Shown one piece after another: positions 1 to 7,899 of a stretch of 16,254 bases of DNA. The DNA is taken from the NCBI GenBank assembly GCA_030612165.1, contig JAUWOK010000012.1:1-16254 (forward strand), in the 5' to 3' direction. The stretch is from Dehalococcoidia bacterium. GTDB lineage: Bacteria > Chloroflexota > Dehalococcoidia > GIF9 > AB-539-J10. The position numbers and the translations under genes were made by a program. Each line of letters begins with the position of its first letter. Position 1 is the first letter of the stretch. The notes below the pieces were generated by a model. That model made no database searches, was not told where the DNA came from, and saw only the letters and a program-made list of their open reading frames with translations.

Positions 1-378
1 AACGAAGCCAAGCTTCTGGATAAGATGCTGGAAGTTCACGGATTCGAAGTCGTATCGGTCTGTTGTAAAGCAGGTGCGGTCGCCAAAGAGAGGCTGGGCA
101 TAAAGCCAGAACAGAAAATCCACGGCCAGGAAAACTACGAGTCAATGTGTAATCCCATCGCCCAGGCAGAAATCATCAACTCTGAAAAAGTGGACCTGGC
201 TATACTGCTGGGGCTTTGTGTGGGGCACGATTCCCTCTTTATAAAATATTGCCGGGTGCCGATAACCGTCCTGGCGGCAAAGGACAGGGTGCTGGGGCAC
301 AATCCGCTGGCAGCCCTCTATCTTTCTTCTGCTTATTACTCTCGATTGATGCACAAACCCGAACCGGAGCAAAAATAG
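1..378 (+). CDS. DUF1847 family protein, 5' end missing
   Basis: The frame is open from base 1 (first residues NEAKLLDKM), so the gene is cut by the window edge and the ATG at 25 is internal. About 125 residues of the C-terminal part are visible. The stretch HGFEVVSVCCKAG, the segment LGLCVGHDSLFIKY and the segment AAKDRVLGHNP are what I recognise as the DUF1847 family, small cytoplasmic proteins of unknown function that usually begin with a cysteine cluster thought to bind metal. That N-terminal cluster would lie outside the window. Two adjacent cysteines and the Cys-Val-Gly-His segment remain visible. The gene converges on trpS with about 100 bases between them and no convincing terminator. 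The family assignment is from memory of its conserved segments; no function is proposed. Confidence 0.8.
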   Translation, partial: NEAKLLDKMLEVHGFEVVSVCCKAGAVAKERLGIKPEQKIHGQENYESMCNPIAQAEIINSEKVDLAILLGLCVGHDSLFIKYCRVPITVLAAKDRVLGHNPLAALYLSSAYYSRLMHKPEPEQK

Positions 379-481
379 TCACAACCCTGATCGCAGCAAA
401 AGCACGCCCTCAGGAAAGGCCATTCTTTACGTCGAGGAGGCGATTTGCAGGGGGAATCTGCCACCTTGAGCCAGTAAAGCA

Positions 482-1495
482 TCAGGCATCGGTATGTCCT
501 GCTTCGTCCAAATACACCCGCCGGGGAAGATTCATTGCCTCTTTAACTTCCTGTATAGTTTCCCTGGCGATAATTTCCGCCCTTTCCGCCCCGGCAGCAA
601 GAACCTCAGTCACATAACGCGGATTAGCAGCCAGAACAGCCCTTTCTTCACGGAAAGGCGCAAATTTAGCATTGATACTGGCAGCCAGCATGCGTTTGCA
701 ATCGACACAACCAATGCCGGCCTGGCGACATTCAACCGCAATCTCCTCTATTTTTTCAGGGCTGAAAAACCGGTGTAATTTAAACACATTGCATATCTCC
801 GGATGCCCCGGATCGGAACGATAACGCCGGGAAGGATCTGTAACCGCAGTCATGACTCTGGACACAACCTGCTCAGGGGTGGCAGATATTTCAATCTGAT
901 TATCATAACTCTTGCTCATTTTGTGTTCACCATCCAACCCCGCAACCATGGGAAACGACGTAAGCTTTGCCTGTGGTTCCGGAAACACCTTCCCATAAAG
1001 CGTGTTAAACCGCCGCACTATTTCACGGGCCAGTTCCAGATGTGGAAGCTGGTCTTCCCCTACAGGCACAACTTCCCCCTTATACAAAGCTATATCTGCA
1101 GTCATCAGAACAGGGTAGCCCACCAATCCATAATTGACATTATGCGGTTGTACTTTCGCTTTCTCCTTGAAGGTGGGCACGCGCAAAAGCCAGCTCAGAG
1201 GCGTTAACATACTGAAGAAAGAATGGAGCTCCTCCACCTGAGGAACATGCGACTGCACAAAGAGAATGCTCTTTTCCGGGTCTATGCCGGCCGCCAGCCA
1301 GTCAAGCGCCATATCATAAATATCGCTCCGCAAGTTATCCGTGTTTTCAAGAGTGGTAAGAGCGTGAATATCCACGATACAATACACACATTCATACTCG
1401 TCTTGAAGAGAAACATAATTCTGTATGGCTCCCAGATAATTGCCAATGTGCTGTCTGCCCGTAGGCCGAGTTCCGGAAAAAACACGCTTTTTCAT
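482..1495 (-). CDS. trpS: Tryptophanyl-tRNA synthetase with Fe-S-type cysteine motif
   Basis: Class I aminoacyl-tRNA synthetase that charges tRNA-Trp in the cytoplasm. The protein has 337 residues, the usual bacterial length. The HIGH-type motif is HIGN at residues 16-19, following the FSGTRPTG entry loop, and KMSKS is at 192-196. Four cysteines at 235, 256, 263 and 266 give the spacing C-x20-C-x6-C-x2-C, close to the C-x22-C-x6-C-x2-C motif that binds a [4Fe-4S] cluster in Thermotoga maritima TrpRS, so a cluster near the anticodon-binding region is likely here. I chose ATG at 1495; a TTG directly upstream at 1498 would add one residue. An AAGGA site lies in the end of argS, 8 bases of spacer separate the genes, and co-transcription is likely. 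No T-box is visible. Confidence 0.95.
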   Translation of the reverse strand: MKKRVFSGTRPTGRQHIGNYLGAIQNYVSLQDEYECVYCIVDIHALTTLENTDNLRSDIYDMALDWLAAGIDPEKSILFVQSHVPQVEELHSFFSMLTPLSWLLRVPTFKEKAKVQPHNVNYGLVGYPVLMTADIALYKGEVVPVGEDQLPHLELAREIVRRFNTLYGKVFPEPQAKLTSFPMVAGLDGEHKMSKSYDNQIEISATPEQVVSRVMTAVTDPSRRYRSDPGHPEICNVFKLHRFFSPEKIEEIAVECRQAGIGCVDCKRMLAASINAKFAPFREERAVLAANPRYVTEVLAAGAERAEIIARETIQEVKEAMNLPRRVYLDEAGHTDA

Positions 1496-1503
1496 CAATA
1501 AAC

Positions 1504-3162
1504 CTACATCCTTTCAGGAGCCGTGATCCCCATCATCCCGAGCACTCTGGCCAGGACAATCCCGCTTGCTTCAATCAGTTTAAGCCGGGCACGGCTCAAT
1601 TCTTCGTCATCCGAAATAACACGACACTGCTTATAGAAGCTGTGGAAGCTTGTCGCCAGGTCCCGGGCATAATAAGGTAAATATTGTGGTTCCAGCGTAG
1701 CTATCACCGTATCTCTCACCTCGGGGAACAAGATCAACTGGCGAATCAAGGATAGCTCAGGCTCCGCAACAAGTAAAGAGACATCCCCCCCGCTGTAATC
1801 TATCTCGCGCTCAAGAGCGATGCGCAGAATACTGGCAATGCGCGCATGGGCGTACTGAACATAATAAACAGGGTTCTCATCAGATTGTTTCTTGGCCAGC
1901 TCCAGGTCAAAATCCATCTGGCTGTCAGCCGAACGAGAGAGAAAATGGAAACGGCAGGCATCCACCCCGACTTCGTCTATTACCTCCTTTAGAGCAATGA
2001 TGTTGCCACTGCGCTTGGACGCCTTTACCACTTCTTCTCCCCGCCGCAAAGAGACCATCTGGCAAATCATTACCGTAAATCGTTCAGGCTCTATTCCCAG
2101 GGCGCGTAACGCAGCCTGCATTCTGAGGATGTGGCCCTGATGGTCGGCTCCCCAGATGTCCACTACCCTGTCAAATTTCCTCACCAGAAACTTGTTGTAA
2201 TGATAAGCAATGTCAGAGGCAAAATAAGTGGGCAAACCGTCGCCGCGCACCAGCACATTATCTTTTTCGTCACCCAGCGCCGTGGTTTCAAACCACACAG
2301 CGCCCTCTCTCTCCTGTACATAGCCTCTGTCACGCAGCAAGTCCATAACATACTGGTACTGTCCAGTCTCATAAAGGCTCTTTTCTCTAAACCAACTGTC
2401 AAAATCAACACGTAATAGGGCAAGCTCTTTTTCAATTACCTTGAGAAGCCTGCAAACCCCTATCCTTCCCAGTTCCGCACTTGCTTCGTCAGAAGATAGT
2501 ACAAGAAATTTTTCGCCATATTCATCAACAATCTCTCTGGCTATATCGATAACATAATCTCCCATATAAGCATCCGCCGGCAAGCTCGCCTCCTTGCCCA
2601 GACACTGCAGGTAACGCGTATAGAGAGAACCACCCAAGTTGGTTATCTGGCTGCCGACATCATTGATATAATATTCTCTCTCCACAGAATACCCGGCAGA
2701 CTTGAAGACATTGGCCAGGGTGCTCCCCAGCACGGCACCTCGACCATGGCCTACATGAAGAGGCCCTGTAGGATTAACGCTGACAAACTCGAACTGTATG
2801 CGGCATTCTTCGTCCAGCACTGAATCGCCATAAGTTTCTCTGGCAGACAGGATGTTATTCACCTGTCGAGCAAGCCACTCCTTCCTCAAAACAAAATTGA
2901 CAAAACCAGGAGGAGCAACAATAACATCGGCTATTTCGGGAAGACGAGGCAAGTGCTCGAGGATCTGTTCGGCTATCAGCAAAGGGGATGTTTGCATTGA
3001 ACGTGCCAGTTTCATGGGCAAATTAGAAGCAAAATCTCCGTGCTTGGAATTCTGTGTGCGCTCTACACTCACCTGCGCCATCGTCACCGGCGGCAATTCC
3101 CCCTTCTTTTGGGCTTCCTGTACTGCCTGGCACAGGCATCTCTCCAATTTCTCCTTAAGCAT
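1504..3162 (-). CDS. argS: Arginyl-tRNA synthetase
   Basis: Charges tRNA-Arg with arginine; it is one of the class I synthetases that need the tRNA for amino acid activation (family knowledge). The protein has 552 residues, normal for the family. It shows the N-terminal additional domain (about 1-110), the HIGH-type motif in LHVGHGRGA at about 135-143, and the loose KMSKS equivalent KASKRSGN at about 380-387. ArgRS often has a degenerate KMSKS loop, so this is not a defect. The C-terminal DALR anticodon-binding domain includes the HARIASILR helix. Start is ATG, 9 bases after the recG stop, with GAGG upstream. It sits between recG and trpS in a tight same-strand run, which suggests one transcript. 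Confidence 0.96.
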   Translation of the reverse strand: MLKEKLERCLCQAVQEAQKKGELPPVTMAQVSVERTQNSKHGDFASNLPMKLARSMQTSPLLIAEQILEHLPRLPEIADVIVAPPGFVNFVLRKEWLARQVNNILSARETYGDSVLDEECRIQFEFVSVNPTGPLHVGHGRGAVLGSTLANVFKSAGYSVEREYYINDVGSQITNLGGSLYTRYLQCLGKEASLPADAYMGDYVIDIAREIVDEYGEKFLVLSSDEASAELGRIGVCRLLKVIEKELALLRVDFDSWFREKSLYETGQYQYVMDLLRDRGYVQEREGAVWFETTALGDEKDNVLVRGDGLPTYFASDIAYHYNKFLVRKFDRVVDIWGADHQGHILRMQAALRALGIEPERFTVMICQMVSLRRGEEVVKASKRSGNIIALKEVIDEVGVDACRFHFLSRSADSQMDFDLELAKKQSDENPVYYVQYAHARIASILRIALEREIDYSGGDVSLLVAEPELSLIRQLILFPEVRDTVIATLEPQYLPYYARDLATSFHSFYKQCRVISDDEELSRARLKLIEASGIVLARVLGMMGITAPERM

Positions 3163-3171
3163 ACTCAGACC

Positions 3172-5322
3172 TCAACTCCAATCAGTCTCTCCAGCCCATA
3201 ACTGTTCCACCCGCTTTCGCAAAACGGCATGTTCTTCTCTTTCTAAACCGGCATCAGTGCTCAATAAAGCTATCGCTTCCTTCCTGGTCCTCTCTATTAA
3301 AGAAAAATCGGACAACCTGGCCACCCGAAAATCGAGCAACCCGCTCTGCTGAACGCCAAAAAAATCACCCGGGCCTCTTAGTTTCAAATCTTCCTCGGCC
3401 AGGAAAAAACCATCATGCACTTTTTCCAGCAACGCCAGCCTCCGTCTCACTTCAATTGAAAAACTCTCTGGAACAAGTATGCAAAAACTCTGCTCTTTGC
3501 CCCGACCTACACGCCCCCGAAGCTGATGCAGTTGGGACAAGCCAAAGCGGTCGGCCCCCTCCACCAGCATCACGGTAGCAGCAGGCACATCAATACCAAC
3601 CTCCACTACTGAAGTCGATACCAGAATGTCAATCTCCCCATCTCGAAAGCTGCGCATCACCATTTCTTTATCCGCGGCAGGCATGCGCCCGTGGAGCAAG
3701 CCCAGCCTGAATTCCGGGAAAACTTTCTGCGAGAGCTGCTCGTACTCCGCCACGGCAGCCCTGGCTTCAAGAACTTCAGATTCTTCAATTAAAGGATAAA
3801 TAATAAACGATTGCCCTCCATTTTCAACCTTATGACGAATAAAATCATAAATTTTCTCCCTGTATTCAGGTTTAAGCCACTTGGTCCTGACTGTCTGCCG
3901 CCCTGGGGGCAATTCGTCAATGACTGAAATATCCATATCCCCATAAAGAGTTAGCGCCATTGTGCGGGGAATGGGGGTAGCGGTCATCATCAGCATGTGT
4001 GGATTAAAGCCTTTCTGCCGCAAAGCGGAACGCTGCATTACCCCAAAACGATGCTGCTCGTCTATCACCACCAATCCCAGACGGGAAAACTCCACTCTTT
4101 TCTGAATTAAGGCATGGGTACCAATAATGATATCAACCTCTCCCCGCCGAATCTTATCGCACAAATACTCTTTCTGCTTAACACTGCCACCCCCGACAAG
4201 GAGCGCTACAGTAACGGGACGTGACAGAAACCCTTCGTACGATATAATAGCTCCATTATCGTCCTCGGAGCAAGCGCTACGCCTGGCCCCAGGAGATAAA
4301 AAGCTGCAAATACTGCCGAAATGCTGCTCTGCCAGAACCTCAGTCGGCGCCATTAAAGCTCCCTGATAACCGTCTGCCACAGCAAGCAGCAAAGATAGAG
4401 CAGCGATCACAGTTTTTCCACTGCCTACTTCTCCTTGCAAAAGCCGTAACATGGGTTTTGTGTCACCTAAGTCAGATAGAATTTCCTGCAGCACGCGACA
4501 CTGAGCCTGCGTCAGCTGAAAAGGCAAGCAACTCATAAACTTCTCAATAATTTTCCGGTCTACCCTCAAAGCACTATTCCATCGTTCTTCCTGAAAATCC
4601 CGCTTCCGGAGTAACATTCCTAGCTGAAAAATAAAGAGCTCATCAAAGGCCAACCGCTCTCTCGCCTGGTTCGCCTTTTGCTGGTTATCGGGAAAATGAA
4701 CCTGGGCGATAGCCTCGGGCAGGCTCAACAACCAGTGACGAGACTTCACCTCGGCAGGCAAGATTTCTTCCAATTGCCACGCCCAGCCGTCAACAACCTC
4801 TTTTGCCCAGTTCCTGACTCGCCTGAGATACAATCCCTGTGTCAAAGGATAAACCGGGACCAGACGAGCAGTATGAATCAATTCCCCTTTTCCGATCAAT
4901 TCCCATTCTGGAGATTCAAACACTTTCTGCCCTCTGAAAACATTCACTCTACCGCTAAGCACTATCCTGTCATTAACTCGAAACTTCCCGGCCAGATAAG
5001 GCTGATTAAACCAGACCGCTCTCATGTTTCCCGTTTTATCTCCGACGATAACCTCTGTGCCCCGCCGTCCCCCGAGGTTAACTATCCTGGACTGCCAGAC
5101 CGCTACTATCACAGTTTGTTCTTTATCGCTCTCAACCTGAGCAACAAGCTTCTGCTGGCTATAATCAATGTAACGCGAGGGAACAAAGTAGAGTAAATCA
5201 CGCACGGTTTTGACGCCCAGTCGGGCAAACTTGTCGACCGTTCGGGCTGTGATGCCTTTGATGACAGTTATGGATGAAGTCAGCGCTTCACTTCTTTTCA
5301 AGAAATGCTTCCCCGAAAACAC
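3172..5322 (-). CDS. recG: ATP-dependent DNA helicase RecG
   Basis: RecG is a double-stranded DNA translocase that reverses stalled forks and processes Holliday junctions. The protein has 716 residues, within the usual range. An N-terminal helix-hairpin-helix-like segment and wedge/OB domain (about 15-165) precede two helicase lobes: Walker A GEVGSGKT at 297-304, Walker B DEQH at 421-424, motif III TATPIPRT, then the arginine-finger region QLRGRVGRGK. The segment at about 345-368, between the APTEVLAEQHF motif and the VALLVGG strand, is longer than in typical RecG and looks like a lineage-specific insertion. The start is uncertain: GTG at 5322 has no clear ribosome binding site, while TTG at 5301 (residue 8) follows GGGGAAG at good spacing. 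An in-frame stop lies at 5341-5343. Confidence 0.95.
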   Translation of the reverse strand: MFSGKHFLKRSEALTSSITVIKGITARTVDKFARLGVKTVRDLLYFVPSRYIDYSQQKLVAQVESDKEQTVIVAVWQSRIVNLGGRRGTEVIVGDKTGNMRAVWFNQPYLAGKFRVNDRIVLSGRVNVFRGQKVFESPEWELIGKGELIHTARLVPVYPLTQGLYLRRVRNWAKEVVDGWAWQLEEILPAEVKSRHWLLSLPEAIAQVHFPDNQQKANQARERLAFDELFIFQLGMLLRKRDFQEERWNSALRVDRKIIEKFMSCLPFQLTQAQCRVLQEILSDLGDTKPMLRLLQGEVGSGKTVIAALSLLLAVADGYQGALMAPTEVLAEQHFGSICSFLSPGARRSACSEDDNGAIISYEGFLSRPVTVALLVGGGSVKQKEYLCDKIRRGEVDIIIGTHALIQKRVEFSRLGLVVIDEQHRFGVMQRSALRQKGFNPHMLMMTATPIPRTMALTLYGDMDISVIDELPPGRQTVRTKWLKPEYREKIYDFIRHKVENGGQSFIIYPLIEESEVLEARAAVAEYEQLSQKVFPEFRLGLLHGRMPAADKEMVMRSFRDGEIDILVSTSVVEVGIDVPAATVMLVEGADRFGLSQLHQLRGRVGRGKEQSFCILVPESFSIEVRRRLALLEKVHDGFFLAEEDLKLRGPGDFFGVQQSGLLDFRVARLSDFSLIERTRKEAIALLSTDAGLEREEHAVLRKRVEQLWAGETDWS

Positions 5323-5420
5323 GGCCGGAGTGACAATTTCCTACCGAAAAATACCGCCCACCACACACATCGCCACCACAAATTCCTTCAACGCACCCTG
5401 ACAGGCGCATACATCCAGAA

Positions 5421-6842
5421 TCACTCCAGCGCAATAATATAATCATAATGAGGTTGTCCCCCATAAACCATTTCTACCTGTACCGGATAGCTGTCCTTGA
5501 CTGCCTTTACCAGGCTATCAAAATCGGACTTTGGTCTATCGCAACCATAATAAAAAGTCATCACCTCCACATCGTCAACCCCAATCTTCGCCAGCGCCTC
5601 CAGGATAACCCGTAAAGAGTTGTCGCCGCAGGCCACCATGTCTTCGCCGTCCAGCATGGCAATGTGTTGCCCCTTTTTTATCTTCTCTCCGTTAATGCAA
5701 GCGCTACGCACAGCCCTGGTTATCTCCAACACCCTCACCTCCTGCAATGCTTCCGCCATAACATCAGCATTCTCCTCCAACCCCAGTTCATGATTAAAAG
5801 CGAGAAGAGCTGCTATCCCTTGAGGAAAATTAAAGGAGGGCACCACTTTTACCTCTTTATCGGACAAAGATGAAGCTTGAGACGCGGCGAGAACGATATT
5901 CTTATTATTGGGCAAAAGAATGACCTTTGGAGCAGACACCGCTTCTACGGCATTCAGCAACTCCCGAACGCTGGGATTCATAGTCTGCCCGCCAAGAACG
6001 ATCTTATCTACTCCCAATCCCTCGAATACCCCGGCCAGTCCCTCTCCTACCGCAACCGCTACCACAGAGACATCCTTTTTCTCCTGCTTTTTCTGAGCCA
6101 GCACAATGCCCACTTCTTCTGATTCACACGCCCAATCCTCCACCTTATCCGCTTCCCCCTTATCCTGGAGACGCGATGAGGCAGAAACACTCAGATAGAA
6201 ATCTTCTTCTTGCTCCTTCTTTCCTTTTTTCAAGAAACGGAGAGCTCCACTTAATAAAACATACATGCCTTGCCCTCCGGCATCCACCACACCTGCTTCC
6301 CGCAACGCTGGCAGCAGGGTAGGTGTTCTGTCCACTGAACTCTTTGCCGCCTCTACCACTCTCTCAAGAACGTGAAGCAAACTCTCTTTCCCGCTTTTCA
6401 CGACCGCTTCGGCAGCACTGGCCATATCCCGGAGCACAGTCAGAATAGTTCCCTCGACAGGAGAAATGACACCTGCATAAGCGGCGTCGGAAGCCATTGC
6501 CAGGGAATAAGCAAAATCCCTCCCCGTGAACGCCTTTCCCTCTCCCAATCCGCCGGATAATCCACGCCAGAATTGGGATAGAATTACTCCTGAATTTCCA
6601 CGGGCGCCCAGCAACGCCCCTCTGGCCATGGATCGCGCTACCAGAGAAGCGTCATCATTTTCCACCTTGGAAGCCTCTGCCATAGCAGAACGCATGGTAT
6701 GCAGCATATTCGTGCCCGTGTCGCCATCAGGAACCGGGAAAACATTTATAGCGTTTATATCATGAACATTTCTTTCCAACCATCCAGTTCCTGCCGCAAA
6801 CATCCCGCGCAACGTTTCACCATCACTTCTATCAACTAACAT
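5421..6842 (-). CDS. FakA/YloV-type DAK2 protein (putative fatty acid kinase), short form
   Basis: DAK2-fold protein of the YloV/FakA family. In Staphylococcus, FakA phosphorylates fatty acids bound to FakB, feeding exogenous fatty acids into phospholipid. The nucleotide and Mg site is visible as NVFPVPDGDTGTNM near the N-terminus, followed by GARGNSGVILSQ and VDAGGQGMY. The C-terminal domain is intact (GEGLAGVFEGLG, GGQTMNPS, LPNNKN, and the end GGQPHYDYIIALE). The zinc-binding middle domain, normally carrying GYCTE and a VH(V/I)H motif, is missing: only about 50 charged residues link the two ends, which explains 473 residues against about 550. I start at ATG 6842, preceded by AGGAGA at ideal spacing; ATG 6863 has no ribosome binding site. 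No fakB or asp23 gene is in view. Chain length fits Firmicutes rpmB-yloV-recG neighbourhoods. Confidence 0.85.
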   Translation of the reverse strand: MLVDRSDGETLRGMFAAGTGWLERNVHDINAINVFPVPDGDTGTNMLHTMRSAMAEASKVENDDASLVARSMARGALLGARGNSGVILSQFWRGLSGGLGEGKAFTGRDFAYSLAMASDAAYAGVISPVEGTILTVLRDMASAAEAVVKSGKESLLHVLERVVEAAKSSVDRTPTLLPALREAGVVDAGGQGMYVLLSGALRFLKKGKKEQEEDFYLSVSASSRLQDKGEADKVEDWACESEEVGIVLAQKKQEKKDVSVVAVAVGEGLAGVFEGLGVDKIVLGGQTMNPSVRELLNAVEAVSAPKVILLPNNKNIVLAASQASSLSDKEVKVVPSFNFPQGIAALLAFNHELGLEENADVMAEALQEVRVLEITRAVRSACINGEKIKKGQHIAMLDGEDMVACGDNSLRVILEALAKIGVDDVEVMTFYYGCDRPKSDFDSLVKAVKDSYPVQVEMVYGGQPHYDYIIALE

Positions 6843-6883
6843 TCTTTCTCCTGACAGCATCATTTATACTAACATCGTTTTCC

Positions 6884-6911
6884 AAAAAGAGCAGATCTCA
6901 CTCCTCTGCTC
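6884..6911 (-). terminator. Rho-independent terminator or attenuator before the fakA-like gene
   Basis: Read on the minus strand, GAGCAGA pairs perfectly with TCTGCTC across a 9-base loop, and the 3' arm runs straight into TTTTT. The stem occupies 6889-6895 and 6905-6911. It lies only about 40 bases upstream of the chosen fakA-like start. It could end the argH-rpe transcript after it has crossed rpmB in antisense, or act as an attenuator in the fakA leader. The sequence alone does not decide. Confidence 0.55.
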
Positions 6912-6936
6912 TGCCTCAGCTACAATACCGCTTAAA

Positions 6937-6960
6937 ATATACAGGCACTTTGCCTGATAT
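6937..6960. other. Hairpin in the rpmB/fakA divergent region
   Basis: CAGGCA and TGCCTG pair around a 3-base loop (6942-6956), and flanking ATAT arms extend the stem past one bulged base. On the minus strand the 3' arm is followed by TATATTTT, so it could be a second weak terminator in tandem with the hairpin at 6884-6911. It could also be an operator for either divergent gene. Confidence 0.3.
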
Positions 6961-6988
6961 CAATAATTGTGTTACTTTATTACATACT

Positions 6989-7019
6989 TTGGCATTTATA
7001 TCAAATTCTGTAATATAAT
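6989..7019 (+). promoter_or_regulatory. Candidate rpmB promoter
   Basis: TTGGCA at 6989-6994 and a perfect TATAAT at 7014-7019 lie in an AT-rich stretch about 30 bases upstream of the rpmB start. The spacer is 19 bases, longer than the preferred 17, so the -35 assignment is weak while the -10 is attractive. Confidence 0.35.
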
Positions 7020-7049
7020 TCTGTTCAGAGGAAGGAGTAAACACTGTTC

Positions 7050-7250
7050 ATGAAATGCGCTCTCTGTAATAAAATAGCTACATTCGGAAACAAAGTCAGT
7101 CACTCCAAAAGGCACACCCGACGTCGCTGGCTGCCCAACATACATCCGTCAACGATCGTTGTGAATGGCCAGAGCAAACGCGTCAAACTATGCACCAGGT
7201 GTTTGCGCAGCCAGCATAAAACAAAAGCCACTAAAACAGTGACCCTCTGA
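7050..7250 (+). CDS. rpmB: 50S ribosomal protein L28 (zinc-ribbon form)
   Basis: Structural protein of the large ribosomal subunit. The protein has 66 residues and is rich in Lys and Arg. CALC at residues 3-6 region (CxxC) and CTRC near residues 48-51 form the four-cysteine zinc-binding pattern of the cysteine-containing L28 paralogue, which is replaced by a cysteine-free one in some bacteria under zinc shortage (family knowledge). The segment GNKVSHSKRHTRRRWLPN is typical. AAGGAGT at 7032-7038 is the ribosome binding site, with a slightly long spacer to ATG 7050. It is the only complete plus-strand gene in the window. Its last 20 bases overlap the 3' end of rpe on the opposite strand, and no plus-strand terminator follows. 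Confidence 0.95.
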   Translation: MKCALCNKIATFGNKVSHSKRHTRRRWLPNIHPSTIVVNGQSKRVKLCTRCLRSQHKTKATKTVTL

Positions 7251-7899
7251 GTTTCTTCAAGGCCACTCTCGCCCCCCCCTCGTCTCCAAATATTGCTGAC
7301 CCGGCCACCAGAATGTCTGCTCCAGCTTTAACTATATCCGGGGCATTATCAGCTGTGACCCCACCGTCAACTTCAAGCTCAATCTTTCTTTCCTGACCAT
7401 CAATCATCCGGCGCAAGCAAGCTATCTTGGGAAGCATCCCGGGAATAAAAGTCTGGCCGCCGAAGCCCGGGTTGACAGTCATCACCAGAACCAGGTCAAC
7501 GTAAGGGAGGATCTCTCCCAGTGCCGCTGGAGGAGTGGCTGGATTCAGCGATACACCAGCCTTTACTCCCCGCTCTTTAATCACCGTAATCACACGGTGA
7601 AGATGTTTGCAAGCCTCCACATGCACGGTAATAATATCAGCCCCGGCATCTATAAACTGCGAAATGTACTTTTCAGGCTGTTCTATCATCAAATGCACAT
7701 CGAAAGGCAATTTCGTACAGGAACGCAAAGAGACCACGACCGGGATTCCAATAGTAATACTGGGCACAAAATGCCCGTCCATTACGTCTATGTGAATATA
7801 TTCGGCGCCAGCTTTTTCTACCTCCGCTATCTGCTCGCCAAGACAGGCAAAATCGGCACTCAGGATGGAGGGAGCTATCTTGACCTGACTATTTGGCAT
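7231..7899 (-). CDS. rpe: Ribulose-phosphate 3-epimerase
   Basis: Interconverts ribulose 5-phosphate and xylulose 5-phosphate in the pentose phosphate pathway. TIM-barrel protein of 222 residues, the family length. The metal-binding signature HIDVMDGHFVP spans about 36-46 (His36 and Asp38 as ligands), with a further ligand in FDVHLMI (His69). The loop VMTVNPGFGGQ and the phosphate-binding EVDGGV and AGSAIF segments are all present. ATG 7899 follows AAAGGAG at good spacing, and the first 11 bases overlap the end of argH, so translation is probably coupled. In many Firmicutes rpe follows rsgA; here it follows argH instead. Confidence 0.96.
   Translation of the reverse strand: MPNSQVKIAPSILSADFACLGEQIAEVEKAGAEYIHIDVMDGHFVPSITIGIPVVVSLRSCTKLPFDVHLMIEQPEKYISQFIDAGADIITVHVEACKHLHRVITVIKERGVKAGVSLNPATPPAALGEILPYVDLVLVMTVNPGFGGQTFIPGMLPKIACLRRMIDGQERKIELEVDGGVTADNAPDIVKAGADILVAGSAIFGDEGGARVALKKLRGSLF

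Noticed and set aside
386..462. Inverted repeats between the DUF1847 gene and trpS.
   Set aside because: Stems are short or bulged and no T-run follows on either strand, so a terminator cannot be claimed.
5288..5410. 40-codon Gly/Cys-rich frame on the minus strand in the gap between the fakA-like gene and recG.
   Set aside because: Four cysteines and many glycines are eye-catching, but the GTG/GGT-rich base composition explains them, the ribosome binding site is poorly placed and it overlaps the recG start.
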